Positions 26,808 through 37,927 of a stretch of 62,630 bases of DNA are shown piece by piece (position 1 is the stretch's first letter; every line of letters starts with the position of its first letter). Source of the stretch: Acidobacteriota bacterium (GTDB lineage: Bacteria; Acidobacteriota; Blastocatellia; UBA7656); assembly GCA_038040445.1 (NCBI GenBank), contig JBBPIG010000033.1, forward strand, positions 1-62,630, given 5' to 3'. The notes beneath the pieces are model-generated. The model saw only the letters and a list, made by a program, of their open reading frames with translations, ran no database searches and had not been told where the DNA came from. Position numbers and translations under genes: made by a program.

Positions 26808-26872
26808 GCTGCCGATGCCGAAGATCAGCGTGTGCTTGACCGTTTTCTTGATCTTGTCGTATATCGTGGCCG

Positions 26873-29425
26873 TTACTCCCGCCTTCGCCTGATGGACACA
26901 ATCAGCGCGGCCAGCGTCAGCGCCGCAGCCGCGAGGCTAACGTACACTGATAGGAAAAAGGCCTTTGGCATAAACGCAAATGATACCACATGGCGGCCCG
27001 CGGGCACGTTTACCGCTCGCATCGTATGATTCGCCCGCAAGACCTCGACCGGCCGGCCATCCACATACCCGCGCCATCCGGGATAGTAGTTGTCGCTAAG
27101 CACGAGCAAGCCGTCTTGAGCGCTCTCGGTCTCAACTACCACCCGATTGCGTTTGTCTTCGATGATCGTCGCGGACGCAGCGCCCGGGTCGGCCGTCGCG
27201 ATCCCATTCCCCGTCGCGATGACCACCGCCGTGTGCGTATCGAAGCGGATATCGCGCAACGCCTCGAGTGATGCCGCTGCGTCTCCCACCTCGATTACTG
27301 AGCTTGCGAAGAAGGCGCGAGGCATCGCGCCTTTGTTCTCGTACACGGACAGCCCTTCCGCCGTGGCTAACAAATCATAGCCGTCAATCGGGGGCGCCGA
27401 TTGGCGAGTCAACACGTATCTGACGTTCAGAAGGTCGAAGAACGGAGAGTGGTACTCATCGAACACAACGTGGCTGAGGTTTTGTTGCGGTTCGATCAGC
27501 GACGCGAATTCGCGATACCATTTTGGAAACTGCTGGTTCTTTCCGGTCACCGTCGCAATCTGATAAGGCAGCAACGTATTGGGCGGCGCGATGATTTTTT
27601 CCGCGCCGGCTTCGCTCGTGACTCTGCGATTAGTCTTGAGATCAGACGGCACGACCAGCACGCGGCCGGGCAGCAACGAATGTAGCAGCTCGGTTATCTC
27701 GGTCTTCGGAAACACACGCGAGCGATCAAAGCTGCGGTCGAACTGGGAGCTGTTCCAGAACAGATCAGCCACCAGCAGCATGGTTATCAGAGCAAGAAAG
27801 CTCGGGCCGGCAAGTCGCCGTTCGCTGAACGCCCACACCAACAAGACGGCCAGGAAAAGAAGCCCCAGAGGAATCAGTATGCTCAAGCTGGGCGGCGCGA
27901 ATTGAGCGCTCAGTGCAACGACCGCTCTTCGGATGAAAGCTACGCGGCCTCTCTCACCCGCATCAACGGTGACTCCGCTGAGCGACAACAAGTACGAACC
28001 GATCACCGCAAGCAGGACGAACGCTGCAATCCCAATGGCGAAGCGCCGCGCGAGCTTGCCGAATGCGCGAAGCCGCTCCGCGCCGGACCAAAGAAGCAAG
28101 TCCGTTCCAAACGCTACGAGCACCGCCGCCCCGAAAAGAAACAGGACGCCGGCGCGAACCGCGACTCGAATGATCTGAAGGATCGGTATGTATCGAGTAA
28201 GAGGAACATACAGGGGCGTGGTCATCATTATGATCAGCGACAACCCCGCGAGCATAGCGAAGAAGGCGACGTGATTGCGAAATGCAACGTCGGAGTTCGA
28301 AGTCTGAAAGAGACGTTTACTTCCTGTCTGCCTGAGCAAGTAAATACAAAAGCCAAGGGGCGCTAGCGCCGCTACGCCAAGATAAAGAATATGGTCGTGC
28401 GAGACCCCAAGCGCCGTGAATAGCGTGAGCATCTTCGCGTCGTAGGCCGCACCGAACAGGTTCGGAAAGATCAACGTGCCCGCGTACCACGGCGGCAGGT
28501 AGACGTAGCCAAGCTCCGCGCCCACTATCTTGCGATTCGAGTACGACAGCAGCTCCAACGACGGCGCCCATTGCGTCGCTGAAAGCGCGAAGCCCACAGC
28601 CAGCGTCAAACCCATCATCATAACCACGCGCCTGATCGCGCGGCTCCCGTTGGAACGCCGGACGAACGCGAAGAAGAGGTAGTACACGATAACCGCGCCA
28701 ACGTAGTAGATCTGATTCGGGAGATACCCGCAGAAAAACTGCGCCGCCAGACACACACCCGCCAGCATCGCCTGCACGTAGCTCTTGCGTTGGATGCTGC
28801 GATCCGCAAACAACATGATCAACGGGAGCCACATCAATCCGCCCCACCAGCCGAGCCCGGTCAGGTGCAGCATCGAGTGGGCGGAGAACTCAAACACCAG
28901 CGAGCCCATCAAGGCGCCGCCCCCGCCGGCGCCCATGGACACAAGGAAGATGTACATGAAAACCGCCGCCAGCATTAGCTCCGTTATGCGCGCGACAGAA
29001 TAACCAAGCGGTACGTCGAAGAACTTGTAGAACAACAGAAAAGGCGAGAGCGTGCGGGTGACTCCGTCAGCGTAGATGGGATGCCCCGCCATCGTGAAAG
29101 GGTTCCACAGCGGAAGCTCGCCATCACGATACGCGGACACTACGAAGTAGTCCCGAGTCACGTATGTGTCCGTCAGGTCGCGGCGATTGTAAGGGTAGTC
29201 CGATTGTCCGGCGTGGTAGCCCCAGGGCAACTGATTGTTAAGCGTGTTGACGTCGATGAGCGTTTCGCCGAGAAAGAACACGCGCCAGAACATCGCGATG
29301 ACGGCTGCCACTATCACGATGACGTTGACTGCATGCCTCGTGAGACCAGCGTTGCCGGATGAAGAGTCAAGTGGACGCGAGTCGTTCGGTGATGCGGAAC
29401 GCTCGACCTCTGGCTCAGCCATCAT
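26873..29425 (-). CDS. YfhO family membrane protein
   Basis: An 850-residue protein with about 12 membrane segments (the first at residues ~30-50) and a large non-membrane part around 600-800 containing LLVLSDNYYPGWRGYVDG, a hallmark of the YfhO family (glycosyltransferase-like, GT-C related). A final membrane helix ends at ~845. YfhO proteins act in glycosylation of surface polymers. It lies directly downstream of an alkaline-phosphatase-family gene (16 bases) and upstream of a flippase, so it belongs to the glycan operon. Confidence 0.85.
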   Translation of the reverse strand: MMAEPEVERSASPNDSRPLDSSSGNAGLTRHAVNVIVIVAAVIAMFWRVFFLGETLIDVNTLNNQLPWGYHAGQSDYPYNRRDLTDTYVTRDYFVVSAYRDGELPLWNPFTMAGHPIYADGVTRTLSPFLLFYKFFDVPLGYSVARITELMLAAVFMYIFLVSMGAGGGGALMGSLVFEFSAHSMLHLTGLGWWGGLMWLPLIMLFADRSIQRKSYVQAMLAGVCLAAQFFCGYLPNQIYYVGAVIVYYLFFAFVRRSNGSRAIRRVVMMMGLTLAVGFALSATQWAPSLELLSYSNRKIVGAELGYVYLPPWYAGTLIFPNLFGAAYDAKMLTLFTALGVSHDHILYLGVAALAPLGFCIYLLRQTGSKRLFQTSNSDVAFRNHVAFFAMLAGLSLIIMMTTPLYVPLTRYIPILQIIRVAVRAGVLFLFGAAVLVAFGTDLLLWSGAERLRAFGKLARRFAIGIAAFVLLAVIGSYLLSLSGVTVDAGERGRVAFIRRAVVALSAQFAPPSLSILIPLGLLFLAVLLVWAFSERRLAGPSFLALITMLLVADLFWNSSQFDRSFDRSRVFPKTEITELLHSLLPGRVLVVPSDLKTNRRVTSEAGAEKIIAPPNTLLPYQIATVTGKNQQFPKWYREFASLIEPQQNLSHVVFDEYHSPFFDLLNVRYVLTRQSAPPIDGYDLLATAEGLSVYENKGAMPRAFFASSVIEVGDAAASLEALRDIRFDTHTAVVIATGNGIATADPGAASATIIEDKRNRVVVETESAQDGLLVLSDNYYPGWRGYVDGRPVEVLRANHTMRAVNVPAGRHVVSFAFMPKAFFLSVYVSLAAAALTLAALIVSIRRRRE

Positions 29426-29441
29426 CCTTCATCCCCTCATC

Positions 29442-31073
29442 CTACAAGTAGCCGAGACCGCGCAGCTTGTCCTCGACCATCCGCTCTTCTTCCGCGGTCA
29501 GCCGAGTCTGATCGGAGCCGGTCTGCAAACCGGCGGAGTCGGCCTGCAATGGGTGCGCTGCCAGGAAGGCTTCTGTGAAGGCTGCTTGAATCACGTGGCC
29601 GTCCAGCTTATCAGGTACCGGCATGCCCGCTGCGTAGGTCATCGTCGGAACCAGGTCATAGACCGATGGCGAAGCCGTCAGCCTGGTCGAGCGCAGGCCC
29701 GGTCCTTTGCAGATCAAGATGCCCTCAGGCCGGTGATCGCCGCTCCACCAGAATCCGCGCGCGCGAACTTCTTCTGGCGGCCCACCAAGCCGGGCCGCCG
29801 AGTTCCAGTAGACATAAAGATCGCTCGCACGCTCGGTGAACGGGCCCGAATAAACCTCGTCGCGCCGAACTATCCGGTCGACTACCTTGTTTCCCCCGTC
29901 GTCGGTCCACTCGCTTAGATCTTCGATAATTCGGGAGCAGACTTCCTCGTAGGCGCTGCGCTTGACGATGCCGCCAGCGTTACGTCCTTCAAGGTTGATA
30001 TTGATGACGTGGCGGCCGGGCTCGGTGTAGGCGATCGTCCGCTCCCAATCGATCGAAGAATAAAACGAATCCTTCTCCGCAGTCTGTAATCGCGCGATGC
30101 GATCTTCACCCACTCCGGCCTTGACGCGTTCCCTGACGGACACGGGCAGGAGACTGCGAGCAGCGCGGCGGCCGGCGCTGATAAACGACAGCCGGCCCGA
30201 CGAGCGTCCGCTTCGAACCATGTAGCCTTTTCCTTCGAGCCACGCCGCCAGATGATAGGACGCGCCGGTGTGTGGTCCCATCCCGTGGTCCGAGATCACA
30301 AAGACTTGAGTCTCATCGTTCGCGCGGTTCAGCAGCCGCGCAATTGCTCGATCAAGCGCTCGATAGATTTCAAGAAGCGGATTGCTCGCCGCCGTCTCGG
30401 AAGGTTGATCGCCATGCAAGCCTTCATGGTATTTCCACAGATTGTGCCCCGCCCAATCGCTTGCCGTGTAGACCGTCATGAAAAAATCAACCGGCCTGTT
30501 TGCGATCAGATACTCCGCGGCGTCCGTCTGAGTCTCGATCAACTTCATCCAGGCGGTTGTCGCATCGTCGAGCCGGCCGGCTCTCATCAAATCACCCAGA
30601 CCCTGCGGGGCGAAATCATAATTTGAGAATCGGCTGAAGAATTCGCCGCGGAGCTTTTCTGGACAGAACGCGCGCTCGTTCAAAGACGGGGCGTCGAGCC
30701 CGCTAACCATGAAGCCGCCAGCCTCGCACTGAGCCGGATAGGTCATCGGCACGTTTAGAAATCCGCAAGTGAGCCCATGCCTCGATAGATGTGAGCTGAG
30801 CAACTCGCCCGTTCGGTCCCCGCCTTTGAAGAAGACTTGCTTGCCGGTTGCGAAGTCGCGATCGGAAAAAACAAACAACCCGTGACGGCCTGGAATCAGT
30901 CCCGTCAGTATCGAAGTCCATGCGGACGCGCTGTGCATATTCGGAGTTGACATCAAACGCGATGACGCTCCTTCGTTCATTAGCCGCGCCAGTGCGGGAA
31001 GATGGCCGGCCGCGGTCCACGGTTCGATGAGATCCATCGTGGCCGCGTCAAGACCGATGACTAGAATCTTCAT
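29442..31073 (-). CDS. Alkaline phosphatase family protein, second paralogue
   Basis: A 543-residue protein with ILVIGLDAATMDLIEPW at the N-terminus, the nucleophile region STPNMHSASAWTSILTG and the metal motif VISDHGMGPHTG. It shows the same fold and order as the paralogues ending at 21742 and 31241, with clear divergence. The C-terminus is EEERMVEDKLRGLGYL. Phosphodiesterase or headgroup-transfer activity is likely; the substrate is unknown. It is separated from the next paralogue by an AT-rich repeat gap. Confidence 0.85.
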   Translation of the reverse strand: MKILVIGLDAATMDLIEPWTAAGHLPALARLMNEGASSRLMSTPNMHSASAWTSILTGLIPGRHGLFVFSDRDFATGKQVFFKGGDRTGELLSSHLSRHGLTCGFLNVPMTYPAQCEAGGFMVSGLDAPSLNERAFCPEKLRGEFFSRFSNYDFAPQGLGDLMRAGRLDDATTAWMKLIETQTDAAEYLIANRPVDFFMTVYTASDWAGHNLWKYHEGLHGDQPSETAASNPLLEIYRALDRAIARLLNRANDETQVFVISDHGMGPHTGASYHLAAWLEGKGYMVRSGRSSGRLSFISAGRRAARSLLPVSVRERVKAGVGEDRIARLQTAEKDSFYSSIDWERTIAYTEPGRHVININLEGRNAGGIVKRSAYEEVCSRIIEDLSEWTDDGGNKVVDRIVRRDEVYSGPFTERASDLYVYWNSAARLGGPPEEVRARGFWWSGDHRPEGILICKGPGLRSTRLTASPSVYDLVPTMTYAAGMPVPDKLDGHVIQAAFTEAFLAAHPLQADSAGLQTGSDQTRLTAEEERMVEDKLRGLGYL

Positions 31074-31107
31074 AAACAGCTCAATGACATCGGAAACGGA
31101 GAAAGCG

Positions 31108-31189
31108 TTGAAAAATGAAAATTTCCACTTTCAGCGGTTTCGCTCGCAGCAATCTTCAATTTGCAATTTTCATTTTCATTGTTCAATTC
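31108..31189. repeat. AT-rich imperfect inverted repeat between paralogous phosphodiesterase genes
   Basis: A left arm with TTGAAAAATGAAAATT and a right arm with CAATTTTCATTTTCATTG flank a ~35-base GC-richer loop. It is similar in composition to the heptamer hairpin at 21645 but less regular. Confidence 0.55.
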
Positions 31190-31240
31190 ACTCCGGCTTG
31201 CGCGGATGAAACTTGTACCGTCTTAGATAACGCGCCCCGC

Positions 31241-32857
31241 CTACTCGATATAGCCCAGCGCTTTCAGGCGCTCACGCAGTTCTGCCTCTTCGCGCGCGTT
31301 GTAGACTGACTGAACCGACGCTTCGCTTGTAGTTGCCGCCGGTTGCTTGTATGAGGTGCCCCGTCGCGGAGATTCCATCGTCTCATCAAACACTTCTGTC
31401 AGCACGCGGCCATCCATATCCGTCGTCAGCGAACAACCTAGTGACGCCAGCGCGGTGGGACCGACATCGCGCAAGTTTGGCTGATTGAAAAGACTGGCCT
31501 CGCGTCCGATGCGGCGACCCCATGCGATGAATATCCCATCGCGTGAGTGAGTGCCCGTCGTCGAATCCGCCGGCACGACTACCTCGCCGTAGCTTGGACG
31601 CTCATTGTAAACATACTCATCGCGACGCGGGACCATCACCAGATCCGGCAGCCTGCTTGACCACGCGCCGTTGAATGCCTCCTCGCGGCGCATTGCCCGT
31701 TCAAACACCGGCTCTCCATCGTCAGGCGCGATCAGTTGCAGCAGCGCGCTCCGGGCTTCTTCGACAACGCTATCGAATGCGTCTTCGCTCACGATGCCTT
31801 CGCTTTCGCGGCCCGCCAAGTTCACCCAGACTCCTTTGTCTTGAGAGAAGAACGCGCGCGTCCGCGACCAGTCGATCTCTTCAAGAAAGCCGCCGCCGTA
31901 TTCCACTTTTCTATCAAGAACGCTTCCATTCGGAACTGCCGCCGAAATTCTCCGCGCGATCTTTCCCTTAAGCGCTCTGACTCGAGCAATGCTCTTGCGC
32001 GAAGCGGGTGACTTGAATGTCAGCAGCCCGGCGGAAGCCAGCAGCTCATTGACTCGGACTTCAAACAGCTCCGAACAGAAGCCGTGGTCCGAGACCACCA
32101 GCACTCTGGTCTCGGCGGGAAGCTGCTCGATCAATCTCCCAACTGCAAGGTCGAGCCGTTGATATGTCTCGTGAATGAACTCTCGAAACTCGGGCGGTGT
32201 TTTTGGGTCGTGGCGTGGATGCGCCGGGTCCATATCGGCCCAGTAGTCGTGCTGCGCTCGATCGAGCACCGAGAAGACCACCATCAGAAAATCCCACTCG
32301 CCTCGCTGCATCAAAAATCTGAGAGCGCGTTCGCGGACTTCGGTCGCTCGCCGAAACTCATTCGCGCGTGCATGCTTGTCGGGGATTCTCTCAGGCTCGA
32401 TAACGTAATTTGGAAACTCCGCGAGCAATTCGCTCTTGAGCGAAGCCGGATGCGTAAACTCTGACCCGCGGCCCGGCGTTAGCATTCCGGTCACCATCAA
32501 GCCGTTGATCGGCTCGGGCGGATAGGTCGTCGGGACATTGAGCACAATCGAGCGTCCGCCGTGTTCAGTCAAGATATCCCACACCGGTCTCGTCATTATG
32601 TCGCGCCCGCTCATAGCGCGTACCGTGTACTTCGAAGGGTTCTTGATGAACGGCGAGAAGACTCCGTGCATGCCTTCGCTGGTGCCGGTTGTGCAGCTAG
32701 CCCAGCCGGGAAAACTATTTGGCAGGATGGTGGAGCGAAGCGGCGCACTCACGCCCTCGCGCATCAGCCGCGCAAGAACCGGCAAACGGCCCGCGCTCGC
32801 AAGCGGATTGATTATGTCGAACGTCGCGCCGTCCAGTCCTATGATTACCGTCTTCAT
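31241..32857 (-). CDS. Alkaline phosphatase family protein, third paralogue
   Basis: A 538-residue protein with VIIGLDGATFDIINPL, the nucleophile region ILPNSFPGWASCTTG (Ser at the usual Thr/Ser position) and VVSDHGFCSELFEV. A late STTGTHSRDGIF segment contributes another metal ligand His. It ends EEAELRERLKALGYIE. Together with the APS kinase upstream this could point to modification of glycans with phosphate or sulfate, which is inference. Confidence 0.85.
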   Translation of the reverse strand: MKTVIIGLDGATFDIINPLASAGRLPVLARLMREGVSAPLRSTILPNSFPGWASCTTGTSEGMHGVFSPFIKNPSKYTVRAMSGRDIMTRPVWDILTEHGGRSIVLNVPTTYPPEPINGLMVTGMLTPGRGSEFTHPASLKSELLAEFPNYVIEPERIPDKHARANEFRRATEVRERALRFLMQRGEWDFLMVVFSVLDRAQHDYWADMDPAHPRHDPKTPPEFREFIHETYQRLDLAVGRLIEQLPAETRVLVVSDHGFCSELFEVRVNELLASAGLLTFKSPASRKSIARVRALKGKIARRISAAVPNGSVLDRKVEYGGGFLEEIDWSRTRAFFSQDKGVWVNLAGRESEGIVSEDAFDSVVEEARSALLQLIAPDDGEPVFERAMRREEAFNGAWSSRLPDLVMVPRRDEYVYNERPSYGEVVVPADSTTGTHSRDGIFIAWGRRIGREASLFNQPNLRDVGPTALASLGCSLTTDMDGRVLTEVFDETMESPRRGTSYKQPAATTSEASVQSVYNAREEAELRERLKALGYIE

Positions 32858-32894
32858 TCTTGTTTCTTAGGTCTCAAGCTGAACGATCATTAGC

Positions 32895-32955
32895 AACCAC
32901 AAAGGCACAAAGACACTAAGACAGGATTTCTTTGTGGCTTTGTGCCTTTGTGTTT
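32895..32955. repeat. Heptamer hairpin of the CACAAAG type
   Basis: The left arm ACCACAAAGGCACAAAGACA and the right arm CTTTGTGCCTTTGTGTTT pair around a short spacer. The arms show about 7-base periodic CACAAAG/CTTTGTG units. It lies between two minus-strand genes just after the APS kinase stop, and could end its transcript. Confidence 0.75.
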
Positions 32956-32967
32956 AGGTTCCGTCGT

Positions 32968-33570
32968 CTACGCATAGCCAGGCGCTTCAAGTCGGCGGCG
33001 AACTTCTTCCTCATCCTCTTCGGTGTAGCTGCTCGGCGCGGACGCCACCAGGGACATGTTTTCAAGCTTCGCGATTATTCGAGCCGCGCTTTCCTCGGGC
33101 AATTCTCGATCCGTTTCAACGATTACTTCCGAAGCAAGCGGCGCTTCATAAGGATCGTCGACGCCGGTGAAATTCTTGATCTCACCGGCGAGCGCCTTCT
33201 TGTACAGGCCCTTCACGTCGCGCTTGGCCAACACGTCGATCGGACACTTCACGTACACTTCGACAAAGGCGCCGATATCGCGCCGCAGTTCGTCGCGCAC
33301 TTCGCGATAAGGCGAGATCGCCGCCGCGATCGCGACGACGCCGTTGCGAGTCAGGAGATTGCACACAAAACCAATTCGTCGAATGTTTGTGTCGCGGTCT
33401 TCTTTAGAAAAGCCAAGCCCCTTTGAAAGATTAGTCCGGATGACATCGCCGTCGAGCACTTCTACCCTGTGGCCTCGAGCGTCCAATTCGCTTTCGACAA
33501 GCCGAGCAAGCGTGGTCTTACCCGCGCCCGAAAGCCCCGTAAACCATAATGTAAACCCCTTTTGTTCCAT
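32968..33570 (-). CDS. cysC: Adenylyl-sulfate (APS) kinase
   Basis: Makes PAPS from APS and ATP, giving the sulfate donor for sulfation or reduction. A 200-residue protein with the Walker A motif [31 protein letters not shown] and the lid motif [18 protein letters not shown], then [21 protein letters not shown]. The C-terminus has about 25 extra residues ending [18 protein letters not shown], unlike typical CysC but like the tails of the three phosphodiesterase neighbours. No ATP sulfurylase or sulfotransferase lies nearby. Confidence 0.92.
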   Translation of the reverse strand: MEQKGFTLWFTGLSGAGKTTLARLVESELDARGHRVEVLDGDVIRTNLSKGLGFSKEDRDTNIRRIGFVCNLLTRNGVVAIAAAISPYREVRDELRRDIGAFVEVYVKCPIDVLAKRDVKGLYKKALAGEIKNFTGVDDPYEAPLASEVIVETDRELPEESAARIIAKLENMSLVASAPSSYTEEDEEEVRRRLEAPGYA

Positions 33571-33681
33571 CTGCTCTCCCGTTTGATAGATAGTCCGTTC
33601 ATTCTATTGCGAAAGGCGCTGATCGTGCAAAGGAGCGAATATACACGACCACTTCGACTTGCGAAAGAACGCGGCCGATTC

Positions 33682-33907
33682 GGTAGTGTCCTAATCTTGT
33701 GTTGATATTTGCAGGCGCCCTGGAGCACGACACCGATGACGGGCGACGGAATATTTGGACTGCGGCGGCCTTTGTGCGTTGCCGCCGCTTTTGGTTATCG
33801 CCCACGAAACGACACAAAGCGGTGGCAACGCAAAGACGCCACCGCAGTCCAAATACGCGGTCGCCCGATAGTGTCCTAGTCGACCAACACAAGATTAGGA
33901 CACTACC
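33682..33907. mobile_element. MITE-like element with 23-bp terminal inverted repeats and 8-bp target duplication
   Basis: Ends 33682-33704 and 33885-33907 are perfect 23-bp inverted repeats (outer sequence GGTAGTGTCCTAATC). They are flanked by an exact 8-bp direct repeat, GCCGATTC, at 33674-33681 and 33908-33915. The 226-bp interior is itself a long imperfect inverted repeat and has no convincing gene. This is the structure of a non-autonomous transposable element moved in trans by a transposase not present here. It sits in the 600-base gap between the divergent cysC and permease genes. Confidence 0.85.
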
Positions 33908-34042
33908 GCCGATTCGAAGCGAGCAGACTGAAGTCCGCAACAGCAGGCCGAAGATCATCGACTAGCCAAGGCGCCGCCGGGCAGGGTCTGAGAAGGTACC
34001 TGCCTGAGAGCGGCGCAGTCCAAAGCGGTATGAATGTTCGCC

Positions 34043-34072
34043 TTGACATGACTCCGCCTTAAAGTTAATAAT
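34043..34072 (+). promoter_or_regulatory. Predicted sigma70-type promoter for the first APC permease
   Basis: TTGACA (34043-34048, perfect -35) and AATAAT (34067-34072, 5 of 6) are separated by 18 bases, about 117 bases ahead of the ATG at 34189. The region between the MITE and this promoter (33916-34042) shows GC-rich stems but no gene. Confidence 0.5.
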
Positions 34073-34188
34073 CGCGGCGCTTCAACGACCTATTTCCGGT
34101 CTGCCAGCGTTTTCATTTGAGCTGCCTACTGGTCCAGAGCCCGCCTCTGCGGAGCTCTCATCCAACATCGAGAGGGGAACGCAATCGG

Positions 34189-36150
<1,962 letters not shown>

Positions 36151-36160
36151 GGCGAGGCCT

Positions 36161-36240
36161 GTCCGACAAACTTCAGTTTGTCGTGACTTTCGGCATCTGC
36201 TCTTCAGGGTAAGCAGACGACAAACTGAAGTTTGTTGGAC
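36161..36240. repeat. 24-bp inverted repeat with palindromic arms
   Basis: Arms 36161-36184 and 36217-36240 are reverse complements with one mismatch. Each arm contains the near-palindrome ACAAACTTCAGTTTGT. The right arm ends about 20 bases before the start of the next permease, so the structure could affect its translation or end the upstream transcript. It has the same paired-palindrome architecture as 17105-17163 but unrelated sequence. Confidence 0.85.
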
Positions 36241-36261
36241 AATTCTTCGGAGGAGACCACA

Positions 36262-37788
36262 ATGGCGGACGCTGCCGTCGCAGTCGAAGACAAAAAGACC
36301 GGATTTGTTCGCGGGCTCGGACTGCTGGACTCAACGACGATTGTAGCCGGTTCGATGATCGGGTCGGGAATCTTCATCGTCTCGGCCGAGATGGCCCGGC
36401 AAGTCGGCTCGCCCGGTTGGCTTCTTGTCGCATGGATTGTCACGGGGTTGCTGACGGTGATAGGCGCGCTCAGCTACGGTGAGCTTGCCGCGATGATGCC
36501 AAAGGCTGGAGGCCAGTACGTCTACATTCGCGAGGCTTTCTCGCCAATCTGGGGATTCCTCTACGGATGGACCCTGTTCATGGTGATTCAGACGGGGACG
36601 ATCGCGGCAGTCGCAGTGGGGTTCGCCAGGTACTTTGGCGTAATGTGGCCGACGCTTTCGGAAAGCAACTACATCGTGAGGCCGATTCATCTCGGGTCGA
36701 GCTACGCGATTTCGCTTTCGACCGCGCAGTTGGTTGGTTTGTTGATGATTGTGCTGCTGACGTGGATGAACACGCGCGGGCTGAAGCTCGGCAAGTTCGT
36801 GCAGAACGTTTTCACCTTTGCCAAGACTGGCGCGCTGATAGCTTTGATCGTGCTTGGACTTGTCATAGGTTTGCTGAGCGGAACCGCGGCACACGCCAAC
36901 TTTGCAGACCTCTGGACTGTGCGGGGCAAGCTTCAAGCTGTAGGGCCCAACCTAACGGCGATCACCACCCTCGGTTTGTTCGTGGGAATTTGCGTTTCGC
37001 AAACCAACTCGCTGTTCTCTGCCGACGCATGGAACAACATCACTTTCACCGCTGGAGAGGTGAAAAACCCGAAACGCAACATCCCGCTGTCGCTTGCATT
37101 CGGAACCTCTCTGGTCATCGCGTTGTACCTTCTGGCGAATTTCGCTTACCTGGTGACGCTTCCGTTCGAGACGATTCAAACCGTACCCAGCGATCGAGTG
37201 GCTTCAGCTACTGCCGACGTCATCTTCCCGGGCGCGGGCGCGACGATAATGGCAGTCTTTATCATGGTGTCGACCTTCGGCTGCAACAACGGGTTGATTC
37301 TGGCTGGGGCGCGGGCTTACTGGGCGATGGCTCGCGACGGATTGTTCTTCAGATCGGCCGGTGAGCTGAACACCAGGCACGTGCCGGCGTGGGGCCTCGT
37401 GATTCAGGGTATATGGGCGGCCGTTCTGGTGTTACCGCGGACGATAACTGGGACCAATGCGGCAACCGGCGATCCCACCTACGGGAACTTGTATGGAGAC
37501 CTGCTGACTTACGTGATTTCGGCGGCGCTTATCTTTTACATCCTGACGATTGCGGGAATCTTCAGACTGCGACGGACGCGCCCCGACGTCGAGCGGCCGT
37601 ATCGGGCGTTCGGTTATCCGATAGTTCCGGCGTTGTACATCGTCGGAGCGGCGGTGATTTTGGCGGTGCTGTTGATGTATCAGACGGCAACGACTCTGCC
37701 GGGCTTGATCATCATCGGAACAGGCATCCCGGTTTACTTTATCTGGCGAAAAGTAGGTGTGGCTTCGCCGGAGCAGGAAGCGCAGTGA
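36262..37788 (+). CDS. APC-family amino acid permease, second
   Basis: A 508-residue protein with about 12 membrane helices. DSTTIVAGSMIGSGIFIVSA is the helix 1 motif, GGQYVYIREAFSPIWGFLYGW is helix 3, and MARDGLFFRSAGELN marks the loop after helix 8. It is more like L-type/serine-threonine exchanger-type APC members than its two neighbours, which resemble each other closely. Start at ATG 36262 behind a GGAGG RBS. Confidence 0.9.
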   Translation: MADAAVAVEDKKTGFVRGLGLLDSTTIVAGSMIGSGIFIVSAEMARQVGSPGWLLVAWIVTGLLTVIGALSYGELAAMMPKAGGQYVYIREAFSPIWGFLYGWTLFMVIQTGTIAAVAVGFARYFGVMWPTLSESNYIVRPIHLGSSYAISLSTAQLVGLLMIVLLTWMNTRGLKLGKFVQNVFTFAKTGALIALIVLGLVIGLLSGTAAHANFADLWTVRGKLQAVGPNLTAITTLGLFVGICVSQTNSLFSADAWNNITFTAGEVKNPKRNIPLSLAFGTSLVIALYLLANFAYLVTLPFETIQTVPSDRVASATADVIFPGAGATIMAVFIMVSTFGCNNGLILAGARAYWAMARDGLFFRSAGELNTRHVPAWGLVIQGIWAAVLVLPRTITGTNAATGDPTYGNLYGDLLTYVISAALIFYILTIAGIFRLRRTRPDVERPYRAFGYPIVPALYIVGAAVILAVLLMYQTATTLPGLIIIGTGIPVYFIWRKVGVASPEQEAQ

Positions 37789-37815
37789 GGTCCCGCAGTG
37801 AATGCAGGTTTCGAA

Positions 37816-37905
37816 ACAATGAGTGATGATACAAGTGGAACGAATCGATAGGGAGACCACTAGTTTCTAATCTTAGACTCATCACTCATCACAGTCACTA
37901 CTCTT
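37816..37905. repeat. Inverted repeat of the ATGAGTGATGA type
   Basis: CAATGAGTGATGATAC on the left and ACTCATCACTCATCACAG on the right can pair around a ~45-base spacer. It is the weakest member of the short-unit hairpin class and lies in the gap before the third permease. Confidence 0.5.
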
Positions 37906-37927
37906 AGGACTCGCGGAGGATTTATTG

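Noticed and set aside
26169-27029. Plus-strand frame of 286 codons opposite the flippase and YfhO genes
   Set aside because: Composition (His/Arg/Gln-rich) is typical of antisense of membrane proteins; no RBS.
33699-33965. Short frames across the MITE
   Set aside because: They lie across a palindromic interior and one TIR and have no domain-like pattern.
33960-34030. Possible riboswitch upstream of the first permease (CTGAGA, TACCTG, CTGAGAG elements)
   Set aside because: Some stems can form, but the sequence does not fit the TPP, glycine or guanidine consensus well enough to name.
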